NCBI GenBank assembly: GCA_016794625.1
Contig: JAEUGY010000050.1
Span: 1-48,593, forward strand
DNA from: Opitutaceae bacterium
GTDB taxonomy: Bacteria > Verrucomicrobiota > Verrucomicrobiia > Opitutales > Opitutaceae
Reading direction: 5' to 3'
Length of the DNA: 48,593 nucleotides
The notes beneath the pieces were generated by a model. The model was given only the letters and a program-made list of their open reading frames with translations, was not told where the DNA came from and made no database searches. This document shows positions 1 through 6,827 of this stretch, in pieces; the first letter of the stretch is position 1, and each line of letters begins with the position of its first letter. A program made the translations under genes and the position numbers.

Positions 1-1
1 C

Positions 2-538
2 CTGACGCACGGACATCTCGATCATGCGGGCAACCTGGCTTGGGCGAAGGCGTGGAGCGGCGCACCGATTTATGCCCATGCCGCGGAGCAGGCGCATATC
101 GACGGCACATTCCCGTATCGTGGAATCAACCGCTGGTGCGGGCGGCTGGAGCGGGCGGGGCGGGCCCTGTTGGGCGTGGGAGCGGCGGTGAAAATTGATG
201 TCACCCTCGCGGATGGGGACGAGTTGCCCTGGTGGGGCGGGCTACGGGTCGTCCATCTGCCTGGACATACGCTCGGGCACTGCGGATTTTACAGCGCCCG
301 ACACGACGTGCTCTTCACGGGGGACCTGTTTGCCAGCTATTTTTTCAAGGTACATCTCCCTCCGCCGATCCTAAACAGTGCGCCGGAGTTGATACCGGCA
401 AGCCTGGAAAAAGCCCGGGCGATCGGAGCGCGATTCATGGTGCCGCAGCACTATGACGTACTCGACGGTGCATTGCACCGGCGCCGGTTTGAGGCGCTCC
501 TTGAACGGAGAGCGCGCCGTCGGGCCGCGGCGGAGTAG
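2..538 (+). CDS. MBL-fold metallo-hydrolase, 5' truncated
   Basis: The open frame runs in from the window edge, so the N-terminus is missing; 178 residues are visible. The first visible residues carry the metal-binding signature THGHLDHAG (HxHxDH), followed by HLPGHTLGHCGFY (next metal histidine), FTGDLFAS (bridging aspartate) and a late QHYDV histidine, the usual order of ligands in the metallo-beta-lactamase fold. Spacing resembles the glyoxalase II-like and general MBL hydrolases rather than true beta-lactamases. The substrate cannot be told from sequence. The gene ends before a 336-base non-coding stretch full of palindromes, so it is probably the last gene of its transcription unit. Confidence 0.85.
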   Translation: MTHGHLDHAGNLAWAKAWSGAPIYAHAAEQAHIDGTFPYRGINRWCGRLERAGRALLGVGAAVKIDVTLADGDELPWWGGLRVVHLPGHTLGHCGFYSARHDVLFTGDLFASYFFKVHLPPPILNSAPELIPASLEKARAIGARFMVPQHYDVLDGALHRRRFEALLERRARRRAAAE

Positions 539-633
539 TTGCCGAGCAAACACGAGCCGTGCGATTCTTTGCCTCTGGAGAGGGGCCGAGAGAAATTCCC
601 GCGCCGAGGTCGAAGCCACCGCTTACCTACGAT

Positions 634-657
634 GGAGGGCGCCGCTCCGTCGGCACC
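634..657 (+). repeat. REP-like palindrome, variant B, forward
   Basis: GGAG tetranucleotide followed by a 7-bp stem (one C-A mismatch) and a six-base CTCCGT loop. It faces the near-identical inverted copy at 715-738, the two forming a head-to-head pair 60 bases apart. Confidence 0.6.
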
Positions 658-714
658 GGTGGCGCGTGGCGGCCGGTAAAACGGTCGGGCGTGGGGATTC
701 GTTGATCGTCCCCC

Positions 715-738
715 GGCGTCGACGGAGCGACGCCCTCC
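715..738 (-). repeat. REP-like palindrome, variant B, reverse
   Basis: Read on the minus strand: GGAG, then a perfect 7-bp stem GGCGTCG/CGACGCC with loop CTCCGT. Same design as the copy at 634-657 but with a base change at both sides of the stem that keeps pairing. Confidence 0.65.
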
Positions 739-797
739 ACCGAATCTTGTTCCATTCCAAACGGAACAGCTGCGTCCCGTTCAGCTACCACGCGTGC

Positions 798-820
798 GCG
801 GCCTCGGCGAGGCCGCCTAC
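798..820 (-). repeat. REP-like palindrome, variant A, reverse
   Basis: Read on the minus strand: GTAG, then a perfect 8-bp stem GCGGCCTC/GAGGCCGC with a three-base loop, preceded by GTT. The stem is almost the same as the copy at 3139-3161. It lies at the 3' side of the GNAT gene. Confidence 0.75.
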
Positions 821-874
821 AACAGGGACCAGCAAGACGCTCTCCTGGATGGCGCGTCTGAACGCCGGCGGGCG

Positions 875-1447
875 TCAAAGGGTGATGCGGTAACGAAGCG
901 AAGCTTGGCCACCGTAAACGGCGGGCTTCATGAAGTGCTCCACCCGCTTCCCGCCGTTGGCTTCAATCACGCGGATGGACGCTGAGTTTGTCTCATCCGT
1001 GGTGAGGTCGACCCAGTCGAGACCTTCTGCCCGGGCGAGCGGAAGTGTCTCTCGGAGCGCCTGCGTGGCATATCCCAGGTTGCGTTTCCAAGGAACGACC
1101 GCGTAGCCAATGTGCCCGAGCACATAGGGAGGCAGCTCGCTTGTGCCTGGCTGCCAACGAAAGCCAATCGAGCCGCAGAACTCGCCGTCCCAGATCCAGC
1201 GGATAAAACCAGGCAGACGCGGGAACGAACTGCCATCGGGCCGGCGAATCGGCGGCTGTTTCGCCTCGCGATCCACCAGGCCGGCCACAAATCCACCGGG
1301 ATCCTTTGCAATGGCCTCCAGCTGCTCGCGGGCGGCTTCTTCGCCGCGGATGTTGTCGGGTGACCAGCCTCGCTTCAAGGCCGCGACATAGCCTGGCAAA
1401 TACTCGACGGCGGGCCAGATGAGTTCGATGGAATTGAGGCGGGACAT
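875..1447 (-). CDS. GNAT-family N-acetyltransferase
   Basis: 190-residue protein starting MSRLNSIELIWP. The C-terminal half has the acetyl-CoA binding region typical of GNAT enzymes: GHIGYAVVPWKRNLGYATQAL (pyrophosphate loop, R/N-x-x-G-Y-A-T) followed by a beta-strand and the TNSASIRVIEANGG motif in which the asparagine and the IRVIEANGG helix are conserved across the family. The central block RWIWDGEFCGSIGFRWQPG is the preceding beta hairpin. The frame is open upstream to a TTG at 1546, but the ATG at 1447 begins at the point where similarity to the family's N-terminus is plausible. The acceptor substrate is unknown. The gene stands alone between repeat-rich spacers. Confidence 0.8.
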   Translation of the reverse strand: MSRLNSIELIWPAVEYLPGYVAALKRGWSPDNIRGEEAAREQLEAIAKDPGGFVAGLVDREAKQPPIRRPDGSSFPRLPGFIRWIWDGEFCGSIGFRWQPGTSELPPYVLGHIGYAVVPWKRNLGYATQALRETLPLARAEGLDWVDLTTDETNSASIRVIEANGGKRVEHFMKPAVYGGQASLRYRITL

Positions 1448-1569
1448 GATGGAGTCGTTCGCAAGACCTACGGCATTCTGTGTGCCGCCCTCAAGACCTG
1501 GCTGAAAGATCGGGCGAGGCACAACGACGCAACGCGCCAAGATCAATCACCCCGGTCCAGGTGCCCGTT

Positions 1570-1592
1570 GGAGGCGGGCTCGCAGAGCCCGC
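1570..1592 (+). repeat. REP-like palindrome, variant A, forward
   Basis: GTT then GGAG, then a perfect 8-bp stem GCGGGCTC/GAGCCCGC with a gca loop. Compared with the copies at 798 and 3139 the stem bases differ on both sides so that pairing is retained. Confidence 0.75.
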
Positions 1593-1613
1593 AACGCTGC
1601 ACTGCGCACGCAT

Positions 1614-1639
1614 GTAGGGCCGCTCCTCGCGGGCGCGCC
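1614..1639 (+). repeat. Degenerate REP-like palindrome
   Basis: Starts with GTAG and continues into an imperfect GC-rich hairpin (GGCCGC against GCGGGC with a bulge). It lies 21 bases after the intact copy at 1570-1592 and may be a decayed member of the same family, or chance. Confidence 0.35.
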
Positions 1640-1705
1640 TTGTCTGAAGATCGAACTCCTGATTGGGATCTGGCCGGTTCCTGAAGGGAACAGGGATGGC
1701 ACCGG

Positions 1706-1933
1706 CTAGAGTGACTGAATGTACTCCAAAAGGTCGTCGATCGGTTCCGGCTTTAGGTGTGAGGTTCGCCCGTGCAGATCGCCGGCGTTCCGGGAGGTCA
1801 CGACTTCACGAATCGTTGCTGTGGAGCCGTCGTGGAGATATGGCGAGGTCCGCCAGACTTCTATCAGGGTCGTCGTGTAGAACGCGTCGCCGGGGCGGTC
1901 GAAGGCGTCGCGGGCTTGACCTTGGAGAAGCCG
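1706..1933 (-). pseudogene. C-terminal remnant of a cytochrome c-type protein
   Basis: On the minus strand an in-frame tail of about 76 residues ends at the TAG at 1706-1708. It contains FYTTTLIEVWRTSPYLHDGS, then TIREVVTSRNAGDLHG, TSHLKPEPIDDLLEYIQSL. This is the characteristic end of the di-haem cytochrome c peroxidase-like / multi-domain cytochrome c family (WRT-x-PYLHDGS followed by NPxDxHG and a final helix). No start codon, no CxxCH haem motif and no upstream domain is present; the frame meets a stop at 1946-1948, exactly where the toxin-antitoxin module begins. I therefore read it as the stump of a gene cut off by arrival of the TA module or by deletion. Confidence 0.7.
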
Positions 1934-1942
1934 TAATACAAT
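1916..1942 (+). promoter_or_regulatory. Possible promoter of the TA operon
   Basis: TTGACC at 1916-1921 and TACAAT at 1937-1942 resemble -35 and -10 boxes, but the 15-base spacer is short. If used, transcription would begin at or next to the antitoxin ATG (1948), giving a leaderless message, consistent with the lack of a Shine-Dalgarno sequence there. Confidence 0.35.
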
Positions 1943-1947
1943 GTTTT

Positions 1948-2178
1948 ATGATGATCAAGACGATCTCCAAAATCGGTAACTCGCAGGGTATCATCTTCGA
2001 TTCCGCGCTCCTCCAGCTTGCGCGTCTCAAAGTGGGGGATGAAGTGAACGTGGAAGTGCATCGCGGGGGGACGATCACGATCAGCCCCATCACCGCCCTG
2101 CCTTCGCAGGAGGAAGTCAGTTCGTTGATCAATGAGACAATGAACCGGTATGCCTCGACGATGAGGAAACTGGCGTGA
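1948..2178 (+). CDS. AbrB/MazE-type antitoxin
   Basis: 76-residue protein. Residues 1-50 form a SpoVT-AbrB swapped-hairpin DNA-binding domain: MIKTISKIGNSQGIIFDSALL followed by LKVGDEVNVEVHRGGTITISP, matching the pattern of MazE/AbrB antitoxins (K-x-GNSQGI-x-I/F, then GDxVxV). The C-terminal 25 residues are likely the toxin-binding tail. Two adjacent ATG codons (1948, 1951) can serve as start; no Shine-Dalgarno sequence is near. The stop codon overlaps the toxin's GTG start (GTGA), so translation of the two is coupled. It probably neutralises the downstream Doc-like toxin and represses the operon. Confidence 0.85.
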   Translation: MMIKTISKIGNSQGIIFDSALLQLARLKVGDEVNVEVHRGGTITISPITALPSQEEVSSLINETMNRYASTMRKLA

Positions 2179-2579
2179 AGCGTGCCGCTGACGTTTGTCT
2201 ACATCTCACGGTGGAGATCGTGGAAGAGATCCACGCCGCGGCCATCATGATGTTTGGTGGTTCTTCGGGGCTGCGCGATCGCAGCATGCTGGAGTCCGCT
2301 GGCGCAGCTCCCCAGGCGAGCTTTGCCGGAGCGTCGCCCTTTTCTGATGTGATCGATGTGGCCGGCGCCTACCTCTTTTATCTGTGCAGCAATCATCCCT
2401 TTGTAGACGGAAACAAGCGAGCAGCGCTGGGTGCTTGCCTTGTCTTTCTTCAGTTGAATGGGCTGAAGCCTGCGAAAGACGGACCCGAATGGGAGTCGCT
2501 CACGCTGGACGTTGCCTCCGGCGCGCTCCGTCGAGACGAGGTCACTGAGCGGTTGCGCCGTCTGGTGAGTGCAGCCTGA
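2175..2579 (+). CDS. doc: Doc/Fic-family toxin (death-on-curing)
   Basis: 134-residue Fic-fold protein. The defining motif HPFVDGNKRAA (HxFxDGNKR) is at about residues 75-85, with the catalytic histidine and the phosphate-binding GNKR present, and the preceding helix pattern GGSSGLRDRSMLESA...A is the Doc-type N-terminal region. Doc proteins phosphorylate elongation factor Tu, whereas most Fic proteins AMPylate; the HxFxDGNKR form fits Doc. It starts at GTG within the antitoxin's stop codon. The pairing of Doc with an AbrB-fold antitoxin (instead of Phd) is a known combination. Confidence 0.88.
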   Translation: MKRAADVCLHLTVEIVEEIHAAAIMMFGGSSGLRDRSMLESAGAAPQASFAGASPFSDVIDVAGAYLFYLCSNHPFVDGNKRAALGACLVFLQLNGLKPAKDGPEWESLTLDVASGALRRDEVTERLRRLVSAA

Positions 2580-2903
2580 CGAGTCCGATGGCGTCGGGGG
2601 TGCCGCAGGACGCGTTGCGGGAGGCCAAACCGCTTGCGAACTAGCCGCTGCGCACTTTGACACGGGAAAAGTGCGCGTGCGTGTGGGCCCACTATACGAC
2701 GAAAAGCAGCCTCCGCTTCGCTGTTCAGTTTTGCTCCGGTTCGTTGCTGCAGAGTCAACCGACAACCTGTCAACGGGTGTGATCCCGTTCCAGATTGCGA
2801 ACGAACTGCCGGAAACCTTTGCCTGATACTGGTTTAGGGTGCCGCATGGACTGGCAACCCAACTCCCTGTCCACCTTAAGTCTCACCATGCGTGAGGTTT
2901 AGA
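2580..2903. other. Gene-free stretch between doc and tRNA-His
   Basis: No convincing gene. The only clear structure is a perfect 9-bp inverted repeat (GCGCACTTT at 2650-2658 and AAAGTGCGC at 2668-2676, nine-base loop) without a following T-run. A weaker 5-bp hairpin (CTCAC/GTGAG, 2882-2896) lies just beyond the tRNA's 3' end. Confidence 0.5.
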
Positions 2904-2981
2904 TGGGGCGGCCAACGGGACTCGAACCCGCGACCCCCAGATCCACAATCTGGTGCTCTAACCAACTGAGCTATGACCGCC
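2904..2981 (-). tRNA. tRNA-His (GTG anticodon)
   Basis: Full cloverleaf on the minus strand. Acceptor stem GCGGTCA/TGGCCGC, D-arm AGCTCAGTTGGTTAGAGC, anticodon stem CCAGA/TCTGG with loop TTGTGGA (anticodon GTG), and T-arm containing GGTTCGAACC. The extra G at position -1 opposite C73, the identity mark of histidine tRNA, is encoded (position 2981), as is the 3' CCA (2904-2906). Confidence 0.95.
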
Positions 2982-2995
2982 GTGCAGAGCGGGTC

Positions 2996-3024
2996 AAAAT
3001 CCAGTTTGAAGGGGGGACTGTCAA
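2996..3024 (-). promoter_or_regulatory. Promoter of tRNA-His
   Basis: On the minus strand a perfect -35 box TTGACA (3019-3024) is followed after 17 bases by GATTTT (2996-3001). Predicted initiation around 2989 lies a few bases ahead of the tRNA 5' end. Confidence 0.55.
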
Positions 3025-3058
3025 TACCTTCTTCTGAACGGGAGAATAGGCCTCCGTT

Positions 3059-3081
3059 GGAGGCGGGGTCGTTGACCCCGC
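3059..3081 (+). repeat. REP-like palindrome, variant A, forward
   Basis: GTT, GGAG, then a perfect 8-bp stem GCGGGGTC/GACCCCGC with a gtt loop. It is paired head-to-head with the inverted copy at 3139-3161. Confidence 0.75.
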
Positions 3082-3138
3082 AGAGTGGGGTGTGGCGACG
3101 GGGACTTCGAGGGTGGAGGGCGGGCGGGTGGTCCCGTT

Positions 3139-3161
3139 GCGGCCTCAGCGAGGCCGCCTAC
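3139..3161 (-). repeat. REP-like palindrome, variant A, reverse
   Basis: Read on the minus strand: GTT, GTAG, perfect 8-bp stem GCGGCCTC/GAGGCCGC with a three-base loop. With 3059-3081 it forms an inverted pair in the spacer between the tRNA-His promoter and the rhamnogalacturonan lyase gene. Confidence 0.75.
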
Positions 3162-3277
3162 AACGGAGAGCTGGAGTGGGGAAGGCGCGGGGTCAGACTG
3201 TCCGGGTGCTGAGAACGTGCGAAAGCGGCGTTTCCGGCGAACCGTTACTGGGCTCGTTTACCCTTACCCTTCGGTCC

Positions 3278-5977
3278 ATGCGTCGTTCTTGGTGTTTCAT
3301 CCTTGTCCTCGCCGGCTGGCTCGCCTTTGCGCCGGGCCTCGCTTCGTTGCAGGCGGCGCGGCAGATTGAACGACTGGGGCGAGGGCTGGTGGTCCTGCGG
3401 CCGACGGCGGGCGGGGCGGTGGTGGTGAGTTGGCGGCTGCTGGTCACCGATCCGGAGGGAGTGGGGTTCCATGTCTACCGCGCGGCGGGTGGAGCGCCGG
3501 CGGAACGGTTGACCGGAACGCCACTGATGCAGGCCACCCACTATGTGGACACGTCCGCACCCTCGGGCGGGGCGGTGAGCTATTTTGTGCGGCCCGTGGT
3601 GGCCGGGATCGAGGGCCCGGCCAGTCCGGCCTCCCTGCTCGCAGCGGGGGCGTCGGCACCCTACCTGGCCGTGCCACTGCAGGTGCCGGCCGGCGGCACC
3701 ACGCCGAGCGGGGAGTCGTTCACCTACAGCGCCAACGATTGCAGTGCGGGAGATCTGGATGGCGATGGTGAGTACGAGCTGGTCGTGAAATGGGATCCGT
3801 CGAACTCAAAGGACAATTCGCAGTCCGGCTACACGGGCCCTGTGCTGATCGACGCGTATCGCATGAATGGAACACGGCTGTGGCGGATCGATCTCGGGCG
3901 CAACATCCGCGCCGGAGCGCATTACACCCAGTTCATGGTCTATGATCTCGACGGCGACGGCCGGGCAGAGCTTGCCTGCAAGACCGCCGATGGCACGACG
4001 GATGGAGCGGGAGTCGTCATCGGCAGCGCAACAGCCGACTATCGCAACAGCAGCGGGTACATCCTCTCCGGGCCTGAATTCCTGACGGTGTTCGACGGAC
4101 TGACGGGACGGGCGCTCGCGACCACGGACTACCTGCCGGGGCGGGGCAATGTCGGCGCCTGGGGCGACACCTATGGCAACCGGGTCGACCGGTTCCTCGC
4201 CTGCGTTGCCTACCTCGACGGGGAGCGACCCAGCCTCGTCATGTGTCGTGGATACTACACCCGCGCCGTCCTCGTGGCCTGGGACTGGCGCGGCGGACAA
4301 TTGACACGACGCTGGACCTTCGACAGCGACGACGGCACGCCGGGCAACGCCGCCTATCGCGGCGAAGGCAACCACAACCTGGCGGTGGCGGATGTCGACC
4401 AGGATGGCCGGGACGAAATCGTCTATGGCTCCTGCGCGATCGACGACACGGGGCGCGGCCTCTACGCCACGGGCCTGCACCACGGCGACGCCCTGCATGT
4501 GTCCGATCACGATCCGCTCCGTCCCGGTCTGGAGGTCTGGGCCTGCCACGAAGACATCAACAACAATGGCGGCGTGGGCCTCAGCCTGCGTGACGCCCGG
4601 ACCGGAGCGGTGCTCTTTACTGTACCTAACACGACGGATACAGGTCGGGCGATCGCGATGGACATCGATCCCCGCCACCGCGGCGCCGAATGCTGGGGAG
4701 CGGCGGGTGGATTGCAGACCGTGGATGGCACCCGGCTGGCCGGGTCACGTCCGTCCTCGATGAACTTCGGCGTGTGGTGGGATGGCGACCTGCTGCGCGA
4801 GATCCTCGACAGCAACCGGATCGACAAATGGAACTGGCTGACGTCGACGACAACCCGTCTGGTGACCGCGACCGATTGCACCTCGAACAATGGCACCAAG
4901 TCCACGCCGGCCCTGTCGGCCGATCTCCTGGGTGACTGGCGCGAGGAGGTGGTGTGGCGCACCACCGACAGTCGCGAACTCCGCATTTACACGACGCCGA
5001 TCCCGACGGAGCGGCGGTGGGTGACGCTGATGCAGGATCCGCAGTATCGCCTTGCGGTAGCCTGGCAGAATGTCGCTTACAACCAGCCGCCGCACCCGGG
5101 ATTCTTCCTCGGTGAAGGCATGGGCCGGCCGCCGACGCCGTTGGTGCGGGTGGTCGGGGCCCCTGAGGCGACCACGCGCCTGACGAACCTGTCGGTCCGG
5201 ACCCAGGCAGGTCGGGCGGAGGAAACGTTGATTGTCGGATTCGCCCTGGCAGGCACGGGTGAACACCGCGTCTTGATCCGCGGCGTTGGGCCGGCCTTGG
5301 GCAGTTTCGGCGTGTCAGGCGTGCTGGCGGATCCCGTGTTGTCGCTGCACGCCGTCACCGGTCCGCTCGCGACCAATGACAACTGGCCGGCGCTGGCGGA
5401 TCCGTCGGCAGCAGTCGTGGCGGCAGCCCAGGTTGGGGCGTTTCCGCTTCCCCCTGGGGGGCTGGATGCAGTGCTGGTTTCCGCACTTGGCATCGGGGGC
5501 TACACGGCTCATGTCACCCCGGCCACCGGGACGGGCGGCGTGGCTCTGGTCGAGGTGTACGGGTTGGCAACGGTGGGTCCGAGCCGGCTGGTCAATGCAT
5601 CGGCCCGGGCGCGGACCGGGACGGGGGCTGACACCCTGATCGCTGGTTTTGCGCTCGCCGGGACGGAGCCGCGTCGTGTGTTGGTGCGGGCGGTGGGACC
5701 CGGATTGGCGCGCTTCGGGGTGGCGGGCGGGCTGGCCGATCCGCGGCTCGCCGTTTACCACGGTGCTGCCGTGCTCGCGCAGAATGAGGATTGGACGAGC
5801 GACTCCGGAGTGGGGGGAGAAGCCTTTGCCCTGCTGGGCGCGTTCCCGCTGGAGCCCGGGGCCCGCGACTCGGCGTTGCTGCTGAACCTCGCGCCCGGTG
5901 CCTACACGGTGCATGCCACCGGATCCGGAAGCACCGGAGGGATTGTGCTGGTCGAGGTCTACGACGCGGGAGGGTGA
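3278..5977 (+). CDS. Secreted rhamnogalacturonan lyase (PL11) with tandem C-terminal repeats
   Basis: 899-residue exported protein. Residues 1-27 are a signal peptide (MRRSW, hydrophobic core, cleavage near LQAA). Residues 30-135 form a fibronectin/Ig-like domain (VVSWRLLVTDPEGVGFHVYR). Residues 136-625 are the eight-bladed propeller of polysaccharide lyase family 11, with calcium-binding loops DLDGDGEYELVVKWDPSNSKD and DLDGDGRAELACKTADGTTDG. PL11 enzymes cleave the rhamnose-galacturonic acid backbone of pectin rhamnogalacturonan I. Residues 630-765 and 767-897 are two copies of one domain (RLxNxSxRxxxG...TLIxGFALAG...RVLxRxVGPxLxxFGVxGxLADPxL...VLVEVY). The frame is open upstream, but the ATG at 3278 is followed directly by the signal peptide, deciding the start. 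No partner CAZymes are adjacent. Confidence 0.9.
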   Translation: MRRSWCFILVLAGWLAFAPGLASLQAARQIERLGRGLVVLRPTAGGAVVVSWRLLVTDPEGVGFHVYRAAGGAPAERLTGTPLMQATHYVDTSAPSGGAVSYFVRPVVAGIEGPASPASLLAAGASAPYLAVPLQVPAGGTTPSGESFTYSANDCSAGDLDGDGEYELVVKWDPSNSKDNSQSGYTGPVLIDAYRMNGTRLWRIDLGRNIRAGAHYTQFMVYDLDGDGRAELACKTADGTTDGAGVVIGSATADYRNSSGYILSGPEFLTVFDGLTGRALATTDYLPGRGNVGAWGDTYGNRVDRFLACVAYLDGERPSLVMCRGYYTRAVLVAWDWRGGQLTRRWTFDSDDGTPGNAAYRGEGNHNLAVADVDQDGRDEIVYGSCAIDDTGRGLYATGLHHGDALHVSDHDPLRPGLEVWACHEDINNNGGVGLSLRDARTGAVLFTVPNTTDTGRAIAMDIDPRHRGAECWGAAGGLQTVDGTRLAGSRPSSMNFGVWWDGDLLREILDSNRIDKWNWLTSTTTRLVTATDCTSNNGTKSTPALSADLLGDWREEVVWRTTDSRELRIYTTPIPTERRWVTLMQDPQYRLAVAWQNVAYNQPPHPGFFLGEGMGRPPTPLVRVVGAPEATTRLTNLSVRTQAGRAEETLIVGFALAGTGEHRVLIRGVGPALGSFGVSGVLADPVLSLHAVTGPLATNDNWPALADPSAAVVAAAQVGAFPLPPGGLDAVLVSALGIGGYTAHVTPATGTGGVALVEVYGLATVGPSRLVNASARARTGTGADTLIAGFALAGTEPRRVLVRAVGPGLARFGVAGGLADPRLAVYHGAAVLAQNEDWTSDSGVGGEAFALLGAFPLEPGARDSALLLNLAPGAYTVHATGSGSTGGIVLVEVYDAGG

Positions 5978-6056
5978 GACCAGCGGAGGATTCGACCGAG
6001 GCTTGCTCCGGCCGGGGATGCCGGCAGGCTCGGGGCGGCGCAACTCGCCATCTGGA

Positions 6057-6827
6057 ATGGACACCCTCTACACGTTGTGTCGATCGGCCGACAACCGCCA
6101 TGCGCCCCCGCTCTCGAAGGAAGCCTGCGCGGAGATCATCCTGTGCAAACGTTCGTTCTTTGCGGACGAGGCAGGCCGGAATCCCCTAGTGGCGGAAATA
6201 CAGGCGGAGGGACGGATTCGGGCGCATGAAATGGAACGTTTCGATCGCGCGGGTTTTGGCGCGGGACCGGCAACTTTTTTCCGGACCCACGAACTGCTCC
6301 GCTGGACGCGGTCCGCCGATGTTCCCTTGTTGATCGGGGAACGGGAGTACCCCCACGCGGAGGTGGCGCGCATGTTTTCGCGCTGCATCCCGAATGCGAA
6401 GCTCCAGCACATCCCCTGGTTTTCACTGGCGCGTTATTCCACCTCGCTCGCGCTGGCGTGGGGAGGCACGGCGTTGGTCGCCCACCTCTTCGCCCGCGAG
6501 AACGGTGCCGGCATGCTCTTCGACCGGCTGGTGCTTTCGCGACTCGGAGTCGCGGCCACCGCGGTGGCGGTGATCACGTCCGCGCTTAAGGCCAACCGGG
6601 ATCCGCGTCATGCGGCTCCGTGGAATTCGGCGATGTACCTCGACATCAACGCAGCGCTTCTGCGTCGCAACTCCGATGCCCTCGCGCTGGCGCGCAAGGA
6701 GTTCATCGCGCAGCAGCGTCCCTTCAAGAAGCCCGCGTTCTATTATGCGCTGGCGCGTGAAGTGGAGCGCTCGGGATACGAAGCAGAGCTCCGGGCGCGG
6801 GCCGCCCAGACTTCAAGTTCAGCCTAG
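6057..6827 (+). CDS. Unknown protein with two membrane segments
   Basis: 256 residues from ATG 6057 (MDTLYTLCRSADN); no family recognised. Residues 1-115 are hydrophilic with many charged residues and a conserved-looking EREYPHAEVARMFSRCIPNAKLQHIPWF block. Two hydrophobic segments follow, about residues 122-147 (SLARYSTSLALAWGGTALVAHLF) and 160-180 (LSRLGVAATAVAVITSAL), then an arginine- and alanine-rich soluble tail with ALARKEFIAQQRPFKKPAFYYALAREVERSGYEAEL, which is helical and TPR-like in feel. An earlier in-frame start at 5898 would add 53 residues without hydrophobic or recognisable content. The gene's last 9 bases overlap the end of ktrA on the other strand. Confidence 0.6.
   Translation: MDTLYTLCRSADNRHAPPLSKEACAEIILCKRSFFADEAGRNPLVAEIQAEGRIRAHEMERFDRAGFGAGPATFFRTHELLRWTRSADVPLLIGEREYPHAEVARMFSRCIPNAKLQHIPWFSLARYSTSLALAWGGTALVAHLFARENGAGMLFDRLVLSRLGVAATAVAVITSALKANRDPRHAAPWNSAMYLDINAALLRRNSDALALARKEFIAQQRPFKKPAFYYALAREVERSGYEAELRARAAQTSSSA

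Larger units (their letters stand above)
539..874. other. Gene-free stretch with three palindromes
   Basis: Between the two convergent genes (MBL hydrolase on plus, GNAT on minus) I find no credible coding frame. The stretch holds the palindromes at 634-657, 715-738 and 798-820 and little else. No T-run follows any of them, so they are not ordinary intrinsic terminators, although they could slow or stop convergent transcription. Confidence 0.6.

Noticed and set aside
3092-3277. N-terminal extension of the rhamnogalacturonan lyase
   Set aside because: The extra 62 residues cover a palindromic repeat and would bury the signal peptide; the ATG at 3278 is a better start.
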